The notes: a model not told the origin generated them from the letters alone. DNA of 64,000 nucleotides from Dictyobacter formicarum (GCF_016587435.1 NZ_BNJJ01000021.1:90776-154775), one strand, 5' to 3'; numbered from the stretch's first letter, positions 45,303 to 54,931 are shown. Translations and numbers: made by a program.

Positions 45303-45845
45303 TTATCGGACCAGATCACCATGAGATCCTTTCAGAGAAGGGACGGGCTGGGCCTGCGTTGTCGGTCCCTGTATCTGTGGCTTATCGTCCTGCCAGGTAA
45401 TGCGATCCAGCCACATGCAGCGGCTATCACCACGCGATCCATCTGCATTGGAGTTCCAGGCGTGGTAGACGATCCAGGTCTGGTCGCCAAGCTGAAACAC
45501 GGTCTGTCCCCCAGGACCAATCACAAAGGGCGCTTTTTTCATCTGACTGGCAAGGATAGGATTCTCAGCAGCTTGCTCGCAGGGTGCCGCATTCGTCGCG
45601 TACGAATAGTAAAAGTTTCCGGCCTGGATGATACCTGGATCGGGAAAATCGCTATCGATCACAGGATTCTGGAATGTCTGTTGCATTGTTCCTGCCTTAT
45701 CCTTCGCTGACGTCTCTTGACTCTGCTGTGCACAGCCTGTGGTAGCAAGTAACAGCGCCACAGGCAGGAGAAGAGATCCCAGCAATAACACTCTTTTGTC
45801 TGATTTGATGCCTCTGATATAAGAACGAAGCAACGAAGAGATCAT
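45303..45845 (-). pseudogene. GH43 lipoprotein gene with internal deletion
   Basis: 180 residues in one open frame. The N-terminus is a signal with a TTGC lipobox and the first GH43 strand (NPVIDSDFPDPGIIQAGNFY). Near residue 85 the sequence jumps directly to the last blade (ENPILASQMKKAPFVIGPGG, QTWIVYHAW, DSRCMWLDRITW). About 200 residues with two of the three catalytic acids are missing, and the frame is kept. It is probably inactive. It sits 36 bases before the full GH43 gene. Confidence 0.75.
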
Positions 45846-45848
45846 CTC

Positions 45849-46050
45849 TTACCCTTTCAAGCCCGTGCTAGCCACACTTTGTACGATAAACCGCTGCAGA
45901 GCAATATAGATAATCAGCACCGGTATCGCCACAATGACGGCTGCCGCCATGGTTGGTCCATAGAGCGTAACGTACGAACTCTGTAGAGTGCTTAATCCAG
46001 GGGGAAGTGTATACATATTGGGGTCCTGCAAAATCAGCAGTGGCCAGAGA
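45849..46050 (-). pseudogene. C-terminal remnant of a MalG-type sugar ABC permease
   Basis: The reading frame gives LLWPLLILQDPNMYTLPPGL to the end QRFIVQSVASTGLKG, a typical last 65 residues of a CUT1 permease, but the coupling loop and all earlier segments are absent. Upstream sequence up to the operator shows no trace of them. It ends 3 bases before the deleted GH43 gene, so a larger ABC/GH43 operon has collapsed here. Confidence 0.75.
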
Positions 46051-46121
46051 AGGCCCTCACAGCATATTCGTTGAAGCAATGAATCAGTGCATGTTTATTT
46101 GCTATATCTTTCGTTATCGAG

Positions 46122-46167
46122 GCTCATGTTATAGTGTTTACAACGTTGTAAACACTATAACATGAGC
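46122..46167. promoter_or_regulatory. LacI-family operator, perfect 46-bp palindrome
   Basis: Perfect dyad centred on CAAC|GTTG; the core TGTTTACAACGTTGTAAACA is the form bound by LacI/GalR repressors. It lies between the LacI gene and the GH43 remnant operon, at the right distance to control both. The flanks extend the symmetry to GCTCATG/CATGAGC. Confidence 0.88.
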
Positions 46168-46290
46168 TTATGAAAAATGTCAACAATTATTTTTCTCGCC
46201 CAATAACCGGCGCTAATTGACAGTTGCGCATGCCTATGCTACAGTCTTTTTACAAGCACAAGGAAAAGTCTCAAGAAGGAGAGAACAGGC

Positions 46291-47307
46291 GTGGGAGTGA
46301 CATTAAAAGATGTGGCACTAAGGGCCGGTGTCTCGATCAAGACGGTATCGAATGTAGTACATGGATACGAGCATGTCACGGTAGAAATGCGGCAACGTGT
46401 AAACAAGGCTCTGGAGGAACTAAACTACCAGCCCAATCTCCCCGCCCGCTATCTGCGCAAGGGTCGTGTCAGTATCCTGGCACTGGCTATCCCTTTTCTC
46501 ACCAACCCCTATTTCTCCGACATTGGCAAGGCCGTCATTACCGCAGCCACGGCCCGCTCGTATACAGTGCTCATTGATTCCACCGATGGAGAACGCTCAA
46601 AGGAAACGCTGGTCATCAATGGGATGTATCCGCACCTGATCGATGGCGTCATTCTCAGTCCGCTGGCACTGGAGGCCGAGGACCTGCTTTCGCAGCGCGT
46701 CAATGTCCCGCTCGTGCTGCTGGGGGAGCGCCTATTCAACGTCCCTTACGATCATGTGGTGATTGATAATGTGGCGGCGGCCCGGCTGGCCACGCAGCAT
46801 CTAATCAGCCTGGGCAGAAAACGTATCGCAGCGATTGGAGCGCAAGAAATCAGCGCTGGCGACACGGCCCGCATGCGCCTACAGGGATACAGGGAAGCCC
46901 TGACGGAGGCAGGGATGTCCTGGAACCCGGACCTGGTTATCCGCTCGCTATCCTATGATCGTATCGATGGAATTCGGGCAATGCACCAACTCATGGAGTC
47001 CGACACGCCTCCCGATGCGGTCTTCTGCTTCAATGATTTGCTGGCACTGGGCGCGATGCGAGCGCTTTATGAGGGCGGCTATCGCGTTCCCGAGGATGTA
47101 GCGGTAATCGGCTTTGACGACATCAAAGAAGGCACCTTCTCGATGCCCTCTCTATCGACGATCGCCCCCAATAAGCAGGAGATCGGCGACCTGGCCGTAG
47201 CATTTCTCCTCGACCGGATCGAGGAAACATATAAGGGCGAGCCACGCCAGGCGCAGGCCCCATTCCAGCTCATTATCCGCGAAAGTACCGCCGGCCGCAA
47301 CGCATAA
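46291..47307 (+). CDS. LacI family transcriptional regulator
   Basis: 338 residues. N-terminal HTH (TLKDVALRAGVSIKTVSNVV) with hinge helix (YQPNLPARYLRKGR), then a periplasmic-binding-like sugar domain. The start is a GTG with AAGGAG 9 bases before it. Divergent from the truncated permease/GH43 genes and next to a palindromic operator, it is most likely their arabinoside- or xyloside-responsive repressor; with the transporter lost, the circuit may now serve only the intact GH43 gene. Confidence 0.93.
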   Translation: MGVTLKDVALRAGVSIKTVSNVVHGYEHVTVEMRQRVNKALEELNYQPNLPARYLRKGRVSILALAIPFLTNPYFSDIGKAVITAATARSYTVLIDSTDGERSKETLVINGMYPHLIDGVILSPLALEAEDLLSQRVNVPLVLLGERLFNVPYDHVVIDNVAAARLATQHLISLGRKRIAAIGAQEISAGDTARMRLQGYREALTEAGMSWNPDLVIRSLSYDRIDGIRAMHQLMESDTPPDAVFCFNDLLALGAMRALYEGGYRVPEDVAVIGFDDIKEGTFSMPSLSTIAPNKQEIGDLAVAFLLDRIEETYKGEPRQAQAPFQLIIRESTAGRNA

Positions 47308-47387
47308 TTCCAAGCGGGCGCTGAGGCCCGCACCTACGGAAGGGCGTTTTCGGACGTCGAGGGTGAAATCGGCCGCAAGGGCCGAAT

Positions 47388-48413
47388 CTACGGCACCGCA
47401 ACTGCCTGTTGGGCCAGCACTTCTTTGAGAGCGTCGTCAATGAACTTCGTATCAGCAGGATTGACTCCAGCCCCCGCAAAGTGTCCCCAAATCGACTCGA
47501 TGGGACGAAATACCGCATTGGGCATACGTCTGGTCTCATACTCGTTGTCTTCAGGGGTAAAGTAAAGATCCGTCCGGCCCGGCATAACAATCGCTCTGGC
47601 CTTGATACTCCGTAACGCTTTTTCAAAGTCCCCATTGTGCATGGGATTGGCGCTAATGTCTGCGTTTTGCCATGTCCACGCCATTGCGAGCAGGTTATTG
47701 GCATCTTTTTTGAGGAAGAAGCCTTCCCAGTAGCCCACAAGGAAATCCTCAAGAGAGTGATACCCCATCTCTCGATACCGCTCCTCACGATAGAATGCTT
47801 GCGAGAAGCCCCAACCAGCATAGACACGTCCAACAGCGCGCAGGCCCGTCGTTGGTGGCTCTGTATACCAGCCATTCTTCCATGCGGCATCAGCTCGTAA
47901 TGCTGCTTTCACTCCTTCAAGGAAAACAAAATTATGCGGCCACGTCTTTGCCGTTCCAGCGAATGGAACAATCCGCTCGACCATATCTGGATAACTTGCC
48001 GCCCATTGGAAGGTTTGTTGTGCTCCCATTGACCAGCCAGTGACGAGCGCGACCTTCTCAATGCCAAACTTCTGGGTCACAAGTTGGTGCTGTAAACGCA
48101 CATTATCATAGACGGTAACAGGTGGAAAGCGAGTTTTATCAAAAGGTGGCGGCGTGTTACTGGGAGATGAAGACAGGCCATTTCCCAGCATATTCGGAAC
48201 AATGATAAAGTACTTCTGGGGATCAAGTGCCATCCCATTACCTATCAGCCATTCATTATCATAGTGCTGTCCTGAATACCAGGTGGGATAGACGATAACA
48301 TTGCTCTTATCCGCGTGAAGTGTCCCGTAAGTCTTGTAAGCGAGGAAGGCGTTACGCAGTGTCATGCCAGATTGTAATGCAACATCACCAAGCTCAAAAA
48401 TTTCGTAATCCAT
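47388..48413 (-). CDS. Alpha/beta hydrolase, homoserine O-acetyltransferase (MetX)-like
   Basis: 341 residues. Triad S128 (TGWSMGAQ), D282 (PGRTDLYF) and H311 (WGHFAGAG) with the MetX-type N-terminus (GDVALQSGMTLRNAFLAYKT). The nucleophile elbow GWSMGA differs slightly from true MetX (GGSMGG), so it may be an esterase or acyltransferase of the same branch. AAAGGAG lies 10 bases before the ATG. No methionine genes are adjacent. Confidence 0.85.
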   Translation of the reverse strand: MDYEIFELGDVALQSGMTLRNAFLAYKTYGTLHADKSNVIVYPTWYSGQHYDNEWLIGNGMALDPQKYFIIVPNMLGNGLSSSPSNTPPPFDKTRFPPVTVYDNVRLQHQLVTQKFGIEKVALVTGWSMGAQQTFQWAASYPDMVERIVPFAGTAKTWPHNFVFLEGVKAALRADAAWKNGWYTEPPTTGLRAVGRVYAGWGFSQAFYREERYREMGYHSLEDFLVGYWEGFFLKKDANNLLAMAWTWQNADISANPMHNGDFEKALRSIKARAIVMPGRTDLYFTPEDNEYETRRMPNAVFRPIESIWGHFAGAGVNPADTKFIDDALKEVLAQQAVAVP

Positions 48414-48867
48414 CTCGGGCTACTCCTTTCTATCCACCTCATCTGCAAGGACAGGGCAAACGCCTTGCAGATGGGCAGGCAAGACGAAACGCAGCGGGAG
48501 TATACCTCCCTATTGCAATCTCTTGTTCTTTCCTTGATAAAGAGCATCTCGGTTGCTTTTCTTCGCTGGCAAAGCCACAGGCAATTCAGTGGCTATCTTA
48601 TAAAGAACATGTCACAATTTCTCTATTCTTTGCAAACTCTGAGATAAGCCAATTAGCTGGGTATCGAAGCGGAACAAGGAGAAGGAGATATGACCATCTG
48701 AGATAGAAATATCAGTATTCCTTTTTGTGGCAGGCGTGTACGCCTGCGGCGCGCACGCGCAGGCATGGAGAACGTGGAGATCGTGGTCTTATGAACTATA
48801 TGAATAGGGAGTCACTATGTAAGCAGCTACACGGGAAGAAGACTCCCATGTAGCGCTTTAAGAGTAC
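48414..48867. other. Intergenic region
   Basis: About 450 bases without a supported gene. A GC-rich dyad GCAGGCGTGTACGCCTGC occurs near 48732 followed by alternating CG/GC sequence. Confidence 0.4.
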
Positions 48868-49704
48868 TTATTGAGAAAGCCAATTCCAGTGCCAGTCCTT
48901 GAATTCCCCTTGATGTAAAGCACGGATCTGGTTGCCTGGTCGGGGGTCAATACTGATGATTTCTGCTTGCAGACGCGCCGCAATCTCGGTTCCCCAATCA
49001 GCGGGTTTGGTGACCCGTGAAAAGGCAGACGTGTCTTGAAGATCATCAATGCTTAAGGTAGCTTGCTGTGCCGGGATATTGAGCCTGATCTCCATATGAT
49101 GCCACGCGGTGTCAGGCTTGAGATAGCTGATCTCTTGCCATCTACCTGCATCAGCATTGGCTTGCCAGGCATAGAGCTTGCCAAAATCGGGAGCCCAGGG
49201 ATTGAGTCGCCATTGAAATGCCGCTCCGTAGTCAAGCCGTGTGTTGGCGCCATCCCACACAAACAGGCCGCCTTCAAGCGTCTGAGCATTTTCGCTGGTA
49301 TTGTTCGTGGAGGGAAGATATGGGAGTCGGAATGTATATCCTACTTCATGGATCGCTGTCAGCGCCTGGCTGTCAATGATCTTCTTGTAGGTAATGTTGT
49401 GTGCCATAATGACACGTCTCTGAATGTTGGCATTGAGGACACTGTAATCAGGCAGATTATCGGTCTGAATGTCGCTCATTGAGACGGGTGCCTCGCCAGG
49501 TGCGGCATAGATGCCATCGCCTACAACCGTTTGCCAGCCCGAAAAATTTTTTCCTCCATAGTGTTGTGCTTCCCCCTGCTGTGCATAGGCTGATGTCCTG
49601 TATACCATTGCAAATAGTGACGCTAGAAATACGACCAATGCTCCGATGATTGCGGCCTTACCTAACATACGGTGAGCATTTTTCTTGCCCTGTCTTTGCA
49701 TCAT
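48868..49704 (-). CDS. Membrane-anchored or secreted hypothetical protein
   Basis: 278 residues. A hydrophobic segment (AAIIGALVVFLASLFAMVY) near the N-terminus ends at a likely signal-peptidase site (SAYAQQ). The mature part is beta-rich with many Trp (WQTVVGDGIY, AAFQWRLNPWAPDFGK, FKDWHWNWLSQ), suggestive of a jelly-roll or concanavalin-like fold. AAGGAGG lies 11 bases before the chosen ATG; another ATG only 2 bases from it is too close. No family is recognised. Confidence 0.65.
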   Translation of the reverse strand: MMQRQGKKNAHRMLGKAAIIGALVVFLASLFAMVYRTSAYAQQGEAQHYGGKNFSGWQTVVGDGIYAAPGEAPVSMSDIQTDNLPDYSVLNANIQRRVIMAHNITYKKIIDSQALTAIHEVGYTFRLPYLPSTNNTSENAQTLEGGLFVWDGANTRLDYGAAFQWRLNPWAPDFGKLYAWQANADAGRWQEISYLKPDTAWHHMEIRLNIPAQQATLSIDDLQDTSAFSRVTKPADWGTEIAARLQAEIISIDPRPGNQIRALHQGEFKDWHWNWLSQ

Positions 49705-50516
49705 GCGAATCATTTCCTCCTTGAAATCAACTAAAATCAAGCGCCCTTCTGTAATCACCTTCCGTCGTCAGAGCGACAAAATATAGTTTTATCCGCTCCT
49801 ACACGAATAAGCTCCTACATCGAGCAGTTCCGACAGGATCAGGTGAACGACCATCACACATGGAATGCATGGATTGAGCGGAGTAAGAAAGCCTATAAAA
49901 AATATGAAAGATTCATAGATCATCTCCACATATCTATTGGAGAAAATAGTATTATATTGATCACTATAACGCAAAAATGTGTAATACAATTTATAGAATA
50001 AAAGACTTTTATGAAAAAGTCAACCTGTTTCATGATCAAAAACAATTGTAACCTAAAAAATCTGTAAGCAATCAATAAGTCTGCGGATATAAATAGAGGC
50101 TGTATCCTTAGTTTTATGCTTTAAAATTGCTAATACAACCCAAAGATCACAAAAAACATTGATACAATCATGAAACATATGATATCTATTTCATGAAACA
50201 ACACCACATCTTTTCATCCTATCTGTTATCGAATAAAGAGAATCCAACAGAGTACGAATGTTGCGTTACCGCTTATTATCCTCTGCGTCTTCCTTCAACG
50301 CTACTTTATCGAGGGAGCGATTGGTGGAGCGTTCAAGAGCTGACCTCAGCTCGTATATGAGGTGTGAGAAATGTAATAGCCGGGCGGCTAACTGACTTGC
50401 CAGCATTGAGCAAATGTTAACATAGACAGCCCGGGAACAATGGCATGCTCTATCCAGAATATGTCACATGTTCCCGGACTGTAACGTTGGGAATTAAATG
50501 GGCGCTTCATTATTTA
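49705..50516. other. AT-rich intergenic region
   Basis: About 810 bases, among the most AT-rich in the window, without a credible gene. It must hold the promoter of the hypothetical protein gene. I see no RNA gene or long repeat. Confidence 0.45.
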
Positions 50517-51962
50517 TTATGCCTGATTGCTGTAAACCTGCCCTTCACCATTGTCCCGGTCATTGCTGTTATCCGGCCCTTTATCATTGTCCCATCCATG
50601 TCTCTTACTGTTATCTTGTCCTTCGTCATTGCCCCGTCCCTTGCTGTTATCTTGCTCTTTGTCGTTGCCCTGTCGCTTGCCATGATCACTACCGTTGTCA
50701 TCGTGGTTGCCATTGTTTTTTCTACCATTGCTATGGTGTCCCCTATTATGGTCTCTATTGCCCTGATCCTGTGATGTAGCAGTGCTCTTGCTCTTGAAGT
50801 TTGAATCAACGACTGGAACCACAGTATTGTTGGAGGTAGCCGTATTGGTAGGTTGAGCGGGAGGGACAGGAGTAGCTGGTTTTCCTGTGTGATTGCCGAT
50901 ATGAACTGCTTTTGTAAGTACTGAAGTGCTACTATCACCCAGAGTTGCTTGTGTTAGAATGACGCTATTCGTAATCGGCTTGTCAGGATTGGTATGGGCA
51001 CCATAAAGCACATGTGCGGAAGAGCCCAACGAGAGTGATGCCAGGGCCACCAAAGCTGCGGCAGCAGCAATTACACGCCGGGGTTGTTTATGGAGCAGGA
51101 CAGGGACGTGTTTCGTCGTTTTTTCGCTGTCCGCATAACGCTGCGCGTAGGCATTAAGTGCCTGTTGATATGCTTTGGCAAGCTCCAGAGCCGACTGGTA
51201 ACGACGCGCAGGCTCTTTCGCCAGTGTACGGAGAACAACGTTATCCAACTCAGTAGGAAGGTTCGGATTGACCTGCGAAGGGCGAGGTGGTTGCTTAGAG
51301 AGATGCTGCATAAACGTCCCCACCGGGGTTGAACCCTTGAAGGGCACATCTCCAGTAAGCATCTGATAGAGTATAATCCCCAGAGAATAAATATCACTGA
51401 GATGAGTCGCATCCTCCTCTGCGAGTTCGGGAGCCATATACGCAGCGGTACCTATTAAAAAGCCGGTTTCGGTCAGGCTTTCGGCAACATTGCGCGTATT
51501 TTTGACCAGGCCAAAATCAGCCAGATACACATAATCCCTATCGCGCATCAATATATTTGACGGCTTAATATCTCGGTGAATGATACCGTGCTGATGGGAG
51601 TGGTACAGGGCAGATGAGACTTGATGTAGATATTTGCTCGTCTCTTCTAGCGTTAGAGGACCCTCCTGCGTCAGATCGCGCAGGGTGCCATTGGGAACAT
51701 AGGGCATCACCAGGTAGCACCAATGGTCTACTTCACCGTAGTCCAGAGCAGGCAGAATATGCTCATGGTGCAAGGAGGCGATGGCATGCGCTTCGCATTG
51801 GAAGCGTTGACAGTAATCTTGATTGCTCGTAGAAACTAGTTTGAGTGCGACTTCTTGATTAGTATGTAGATCACGTGCCAGATAGATATTGGACATACCG
51901 CCTTTAGCGATGTGCTGGGCGATAGTATAATGCGATATAATTGTATTTATCAACTCTTGCAT
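50517..51962 (-). CDS. Ser/Thr protein kinase with extracellular low-complexity tail
   Basis: 481 residues. Kinase domain about 11-275: glycine loop IAKGGMSNIYLAR, K41, catalytic HRDIKPSN (D131), DFG at 149-151, APE at 177-179. One membrane segment about 297-314, then a short external part and from about residue 395 a tail almost only of Asp, Asn, Gly, Lys, Arg, His and Ser (for example HDDNGSDHGKRQGNDKEQDN). There are no PASTA repeats. The tail resembles a wall- or polymer-binding disordered region. Start ATG with GAAGAG at about 5 bases; an ATG 33 bases upstream is less likely. Confidence 0.9.
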   Translation of the reverse strand: MQELINTIISHYTIAQHIAKGGMSNIYLARDLHTNQEVALKLVSTSNQDYCQRFQCEAHAIASLHHEHILPALDYGEVDHWCYLVMPYVPNGTLRDLTQEGPLTLEETSKYLHQVSSALYHSHQHGIIHRDIKPSNILMRDRDYVYLADFGLVKNTRNVAESLTETGFLIGTAAYMAPELAEEDATHLSDIYSLGIILYQMLTGDVPFKGSTPVGTFMQHLSKQPPRPSQVNPNLPTELDNVVLRTLAKEPARRYQSALELAKAYQQALNAYAQRYADSEKTTKHVPVLLHKQPRRVIAAAAALVALASLSLGSSAHVLYGAHTNPDKPITNSVILTQATLGDSSTSVLTKAVHIGNHTGKPATPVPPAQPTNTATSNNTVVPVVDSNFKSKSTATSQDQGNRDHNRGHHSNGRKNNGNHDDNGSDHGKRQGNDKEQDNSKGRGNDEGQDNSKRHGWDNDKGPDNSNDRDNGEGQVYSNQA

Positions 51963-52441
51963 ACTCTTCTCGCTCTTCCTATCTAAAAATTGCATCCCTC
52001 ACATTTTGTACACGAATAAGGAAGCCGCTTCGTGCCATCAAAATGGGCCTTTTTCCCGGTATCCCGATTTCTCCCTCCGCGCCCATCAATGTCCCCATAG
52101 ATTCGGGCCTTGCGCCCGATTGGCGGCCCTGTGTTATGATCATGCCCCCGGCATGCTCGTCATGCCCCCGGCATGCTCGTTCGTCGTTCGGGCGCTCGTG
52201 GCGTGACACGGTGCCCAAAAGCGAAGGTTCCTTTTGGGCACCGCGTGGGCCGAGGTGGTGGACAAGAAGGGACCTCAACGCTGGGATGCGAGGCCCCACA
52301 AACAGTGGGGCAATCGGAGGCAAGCTCCGAACCTATTTTGCGTGGGGGGAGGGCATAATAAAAGGAGGGCCGATCGTGATGATCGGTCCTCCTCTGTTGT
52401 ATCTTCTGATAGGAAGCGCCCGCGAGGGACGCAGGCTACGA
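51963..52441. other. Intergenic region with tandem repeat and operon terminator
   Basis: About 480 bases without a credible gene. It contains an exact 20-bp direct duplication (CATGCCCCCGGCATGCTCGT, 52141-52180) whose unit holds a GCATGC-type dyad, and the terminator of the cytochrome operon. Confidence 0.5.
52363..52393 (-). terminator. Terminator of the cytochrome b/Rieske operon
   Basis: On the minus strand a 13-bp stem (AGGAGGACCGATC, one G-U type mismatch) with loop ATCAC is followed by TTTTATTATG. It lies 49 bases after the last gene of the operon. Confidence 0.85.
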
Positions 52442-53839
52442 TTAGACGCGATAGCGATTGCGAGCCAGGAAGAAGAACTGGATCGCTCCCAGAACCGCAA
52501 ACAGCGCGAACATGACGAATGAGTCTGTAGAGCCAGCGGTATTGATGGGATTAGGGATGTTTGGTGGCGTCTCTTCTGCCGCGAAGTTGGCCATCGAGAA
52601 GAAGGCGAACGCGGACAGGTAAACGAACAAACAGGTTCCCATAATCAACCATTGACCCAGACAACCCAGGTTGCCTTCACCGACCACGGCGAACTCACGA
52701 CGGGCAGTCATGCTCCAGACGGTGGCCAAAACCAAGATCGCGGCACACAGCATCATAGCCGTTGGCAAGGCAGTGGCAGAGGTGTGCAGGACCAGGGCGG
52801 TCAAAGCGATCACAGCCGTAATCACAACGCTACCCACAACAACCAGGTTACGATTGGATTTCCAGGCCCAGATCGCGGCCAGCAATGCTCCAAAGAAACT
52901 GGAAGAAATGATAGCATCGATCAGATAGCCAGCATCCTGCGAGAAAGAACAGCTAGTTGGAATAGCCGTCGCACGTGTACAGTTGGTCAGGTAGGGTCCC
53001 AGGACTGGCAGTGGATGTAACAACGCCAGCAAAGGATAGGCAACCAGCCAGAGCACAATGAAGAGGGCACCGGTCTGAGCCAGGCCCAGCGCGCCAACCG
53101 CATAGAGTCCCGACATGACATTCTTGCGCACCGGACGCATCAGATAATGCAGGCGCAGCGCGAAAGCACCCAGAGCCAGAAATACAGCTACACCCAGAAT
53201 AACATTCAGGACTAGCGGCTGAATGCTGGCTGGAAATGGATTGTAGTTGTAGCTATACACAAACACAATCAACAGCAGGCTGGAGATAATCAGCCCCACG
53301 CGAATAACGGGCGTTGTGCCCAGGTCGCGACGATCTGGATTACGCTGCTCGCCCATTGCCAGCACGCTATAGAAGACAGTGGCCAGGCCAACGAAGAGAA
53401 TCACCAGGCCCACAGCCACCAGGTCAATCGCATTCGCCTGGAACCAGAGGAACTTACCACCCAATACTGACAGCAAATTCGTCTTCTCCGACGGGAACGA
53501 CTGGTAGCCGGTCAGTGACACCACAGCGGTCACAGCCAGACCAACAACAGCAATGATAGAGCCGACGCCCGCCAGCATAGCTGGTGGAACCACTGGCTTT
53601 GGATCAAACAGAAACTCAATGACCATGATCACGGCAAAGCAGGCCAGACAAATCAGACCGAGGCTAAAAGCGCCACGCTCAAACTCAACCAGGCTCGATG
53701 CCGTCATCGCATTATAAACATAGCCGGGAATTTGCCCAACGAGAATCGCGGATAGCAAGAAAAAGCCAATGGCAAAAATCATTGCACGCGCCCACGACAT
53801 TCGTTCCGGCAATTCACGTTTTTGCGTTACTTGTTGCAT
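52442..53839 (-). CDS. Uncharacterised polytopic membrane protein of the quinol-oxidoreductase operon
   Basis: 465 residues with about 12 hydrophobic segments and no motif I recognise. No heme-binding histidine pairs or CXXCH are evident. An external loop contains two cysteines (LTNCTRATAIPTSCSF). AAAGG lies 11 bases before the chosen ATG; the frame is open 37 codons further, overlapping the previous gene. It is the last of five same-strand genes, 111 bases after the cupredoxin gene, so it is probably an extra membrane subunit or assembly factor of that complex. Confidence 0.7.
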   Translation of the reverse strand: MQQVTQKRELPERMSWARAMIFAIGFFLLSAILVGQIPGYVYNAMTASSLVEFERGAFSLGLICLACFAVIMVIEFLFDPKPVVPPAMLAGVGSIIAVVGLAVTAVVSLTGYQSFPSEKTNLLSVLGGKFLWFQANAIDLVAVGLVILFVGLATVFYSVLAMGEQRNPDRRDLGTTPVIRVGLIISSLLLIVFVYSYNYNPFPASIQPLVLNVILGVAVFLALGAFALRLHYLMRPVRKNVMSGLYAVGALGLAQTGALFIVLWLVAYPLLALLHPLPVLGPYLTNCTRATAIPTSCSFSQDAGYLIDAIISSSFFGALLAAIWAWKSNRNLVVVGSVVITAVIALTALVLHTSATALPTAMMLCAAILVLATVWSMTARREFAVVGEGNLGCLGQWLIMGTCLFVYLSAFAFFSMANFAAEETPPNIPNPINTAGSTDSFVMFALFAVLGAIQFFFLARNRYRV

Positions 53840-53950
53840 GAATCGCAATTCCTTTCGACATGCCGTTCGCTTATCATCCATCGAAACAGCATGAGCAGCG
53901 ATCAGAATCTGGAACAGGATCGCGCCCCAGGTGGGACGCGATACCAACAC

Positions 53951-54931
53951 TTACTGAGATATGACGAGTTGTGCCACCATATCTGGATGGATCGAACAGT
54001 AGTACAGCAGGCGATGCGTGTCGGAATTGAAATTATAAGCATCCTGAGTAACTGTATACGTGAACGACTCTCCTGACGCGATTTGCTTCTTGGAGTCAAA
54101 GATCTGGCTGGCCGATTTCGGCTGCGCAATATCCTGACCCTGAACCGCGACAATCGTGTGCGCAAGCTTCGATTTATTGACCCAGGTAATCTTTGTGCCG
54201 ACCTTTATTTTAACATTGATCGGCGTAAAGCATGCCGACTGGCTCTGGCAAGTGACGCCATTGGTACCAGGATCAACAATATTCAGCGTTATATTAGATT
54301 GATTGGTCATATCCTGGGCCTGGCCAAACTGACCTTCCTTGCCGTAGGTTACCGCGGCATTATAGAGGGTCGTGTTATTGGCCTGCAGATAGTCTGGCAA
54401 ACCATCAAAGCCACTCTTCCCATGATTTTTTGGATCAGCAGAACGAATAAGAGCCATCAAATAATCGACATCATTGCTTAACAGCGCACCACCATAGGTA
54501 TCGGCCTTTGGAATAGCATTGGGGTTGGCAGGCTGATTAACGGCCTTTGGATTATACACGCCGGCACTGATAATGCGGCGTAACTCATCATCAGTCACTT
54601 TTGTAAAGTAACTCATGTCATAGCCGTCATACGTCGGGTTCTGCACCTTATTATTCACAATGGCAAAGCAGTTGTTGGTACAGACCTGAGCATACGTCTG
54701 CATACCACGCTGAATAGCCAGATTCTGCTGATCCGTGGTCGCCTGCACCTGATTTCCACCCTCGACAATCCAAAAGACGGGAATCATCAGAGCGACGAGG
54801 CCCAGCATAATTATCGAGCCAAAGCCCGTCTTCTCCACCGCATTTGTCTTTGAGTAGAATATATACAGCAAGCCACCGACGACTACCAGCAGAATGATGA
54901 TACCCACTGCAGCTTGTACTAAATTTCCCAT
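53951..54931 (-). CDS. Membrane protein with cytochrome-c-like domain lacking CXXCH, fused to a type-1 copper domain
   Basis: 326 residues. Two membrane segments (about 5-25 and 37-55) anchor it. Residues 68-165 follow the cytochrome c pattern (AIQRGMQTYAQVC, TDDELRRIISAGV, GGALLSNDVDYLMALI), but where CXXCH should be there is C84-TNN-C88-F, with no heme histidine. Residues 235-326 form a plastocyanin-like domain with a full type-1 copper set: H258 (LAHTI), C312, H315 and M318 (YYCSIHPDM). In this operon position a cytochrome c normally accepts electrons from Rieske; here copper may do so. AAGG lies 8 bases before the ATG. Confidence 0.82.
   Translation of the reverse strand: MGNLVQAAVGIIILLVVVGGLLYIFYSKTNAVEKTGFGSIIMLGLVALMIPVFWIVEGGNQVQATTDQQNLAIQRGMQTYAQVCTNNCFAIVNNKVQNPTYDGYDMSYFTKVTDDELRRIISAGVYNPKAVNQPANPNAIPKADTYGGALLSNDVDYLMALIRSADPKNHGKSGFDGLPDYLQANNTTLYNAAVTYGKEGQFGQAQDMTNQSNITLNIVDPGTNGVTCQSQSACFTPINVKIKVGTKITWVNKSKLAHTIVAVQGQDIAQPKSASQIFDSKKQIASGESFTYTVTQDAYNFNSDTHRLLYYCSIHPDMVAQLVISQ

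Noticed and set aside
50445..50774. Plus-strand hydrophobic frame opposite the kinase tail
   Set aside because: It mirrors the low-complexity tail codons of the kinase gene; no start signal.
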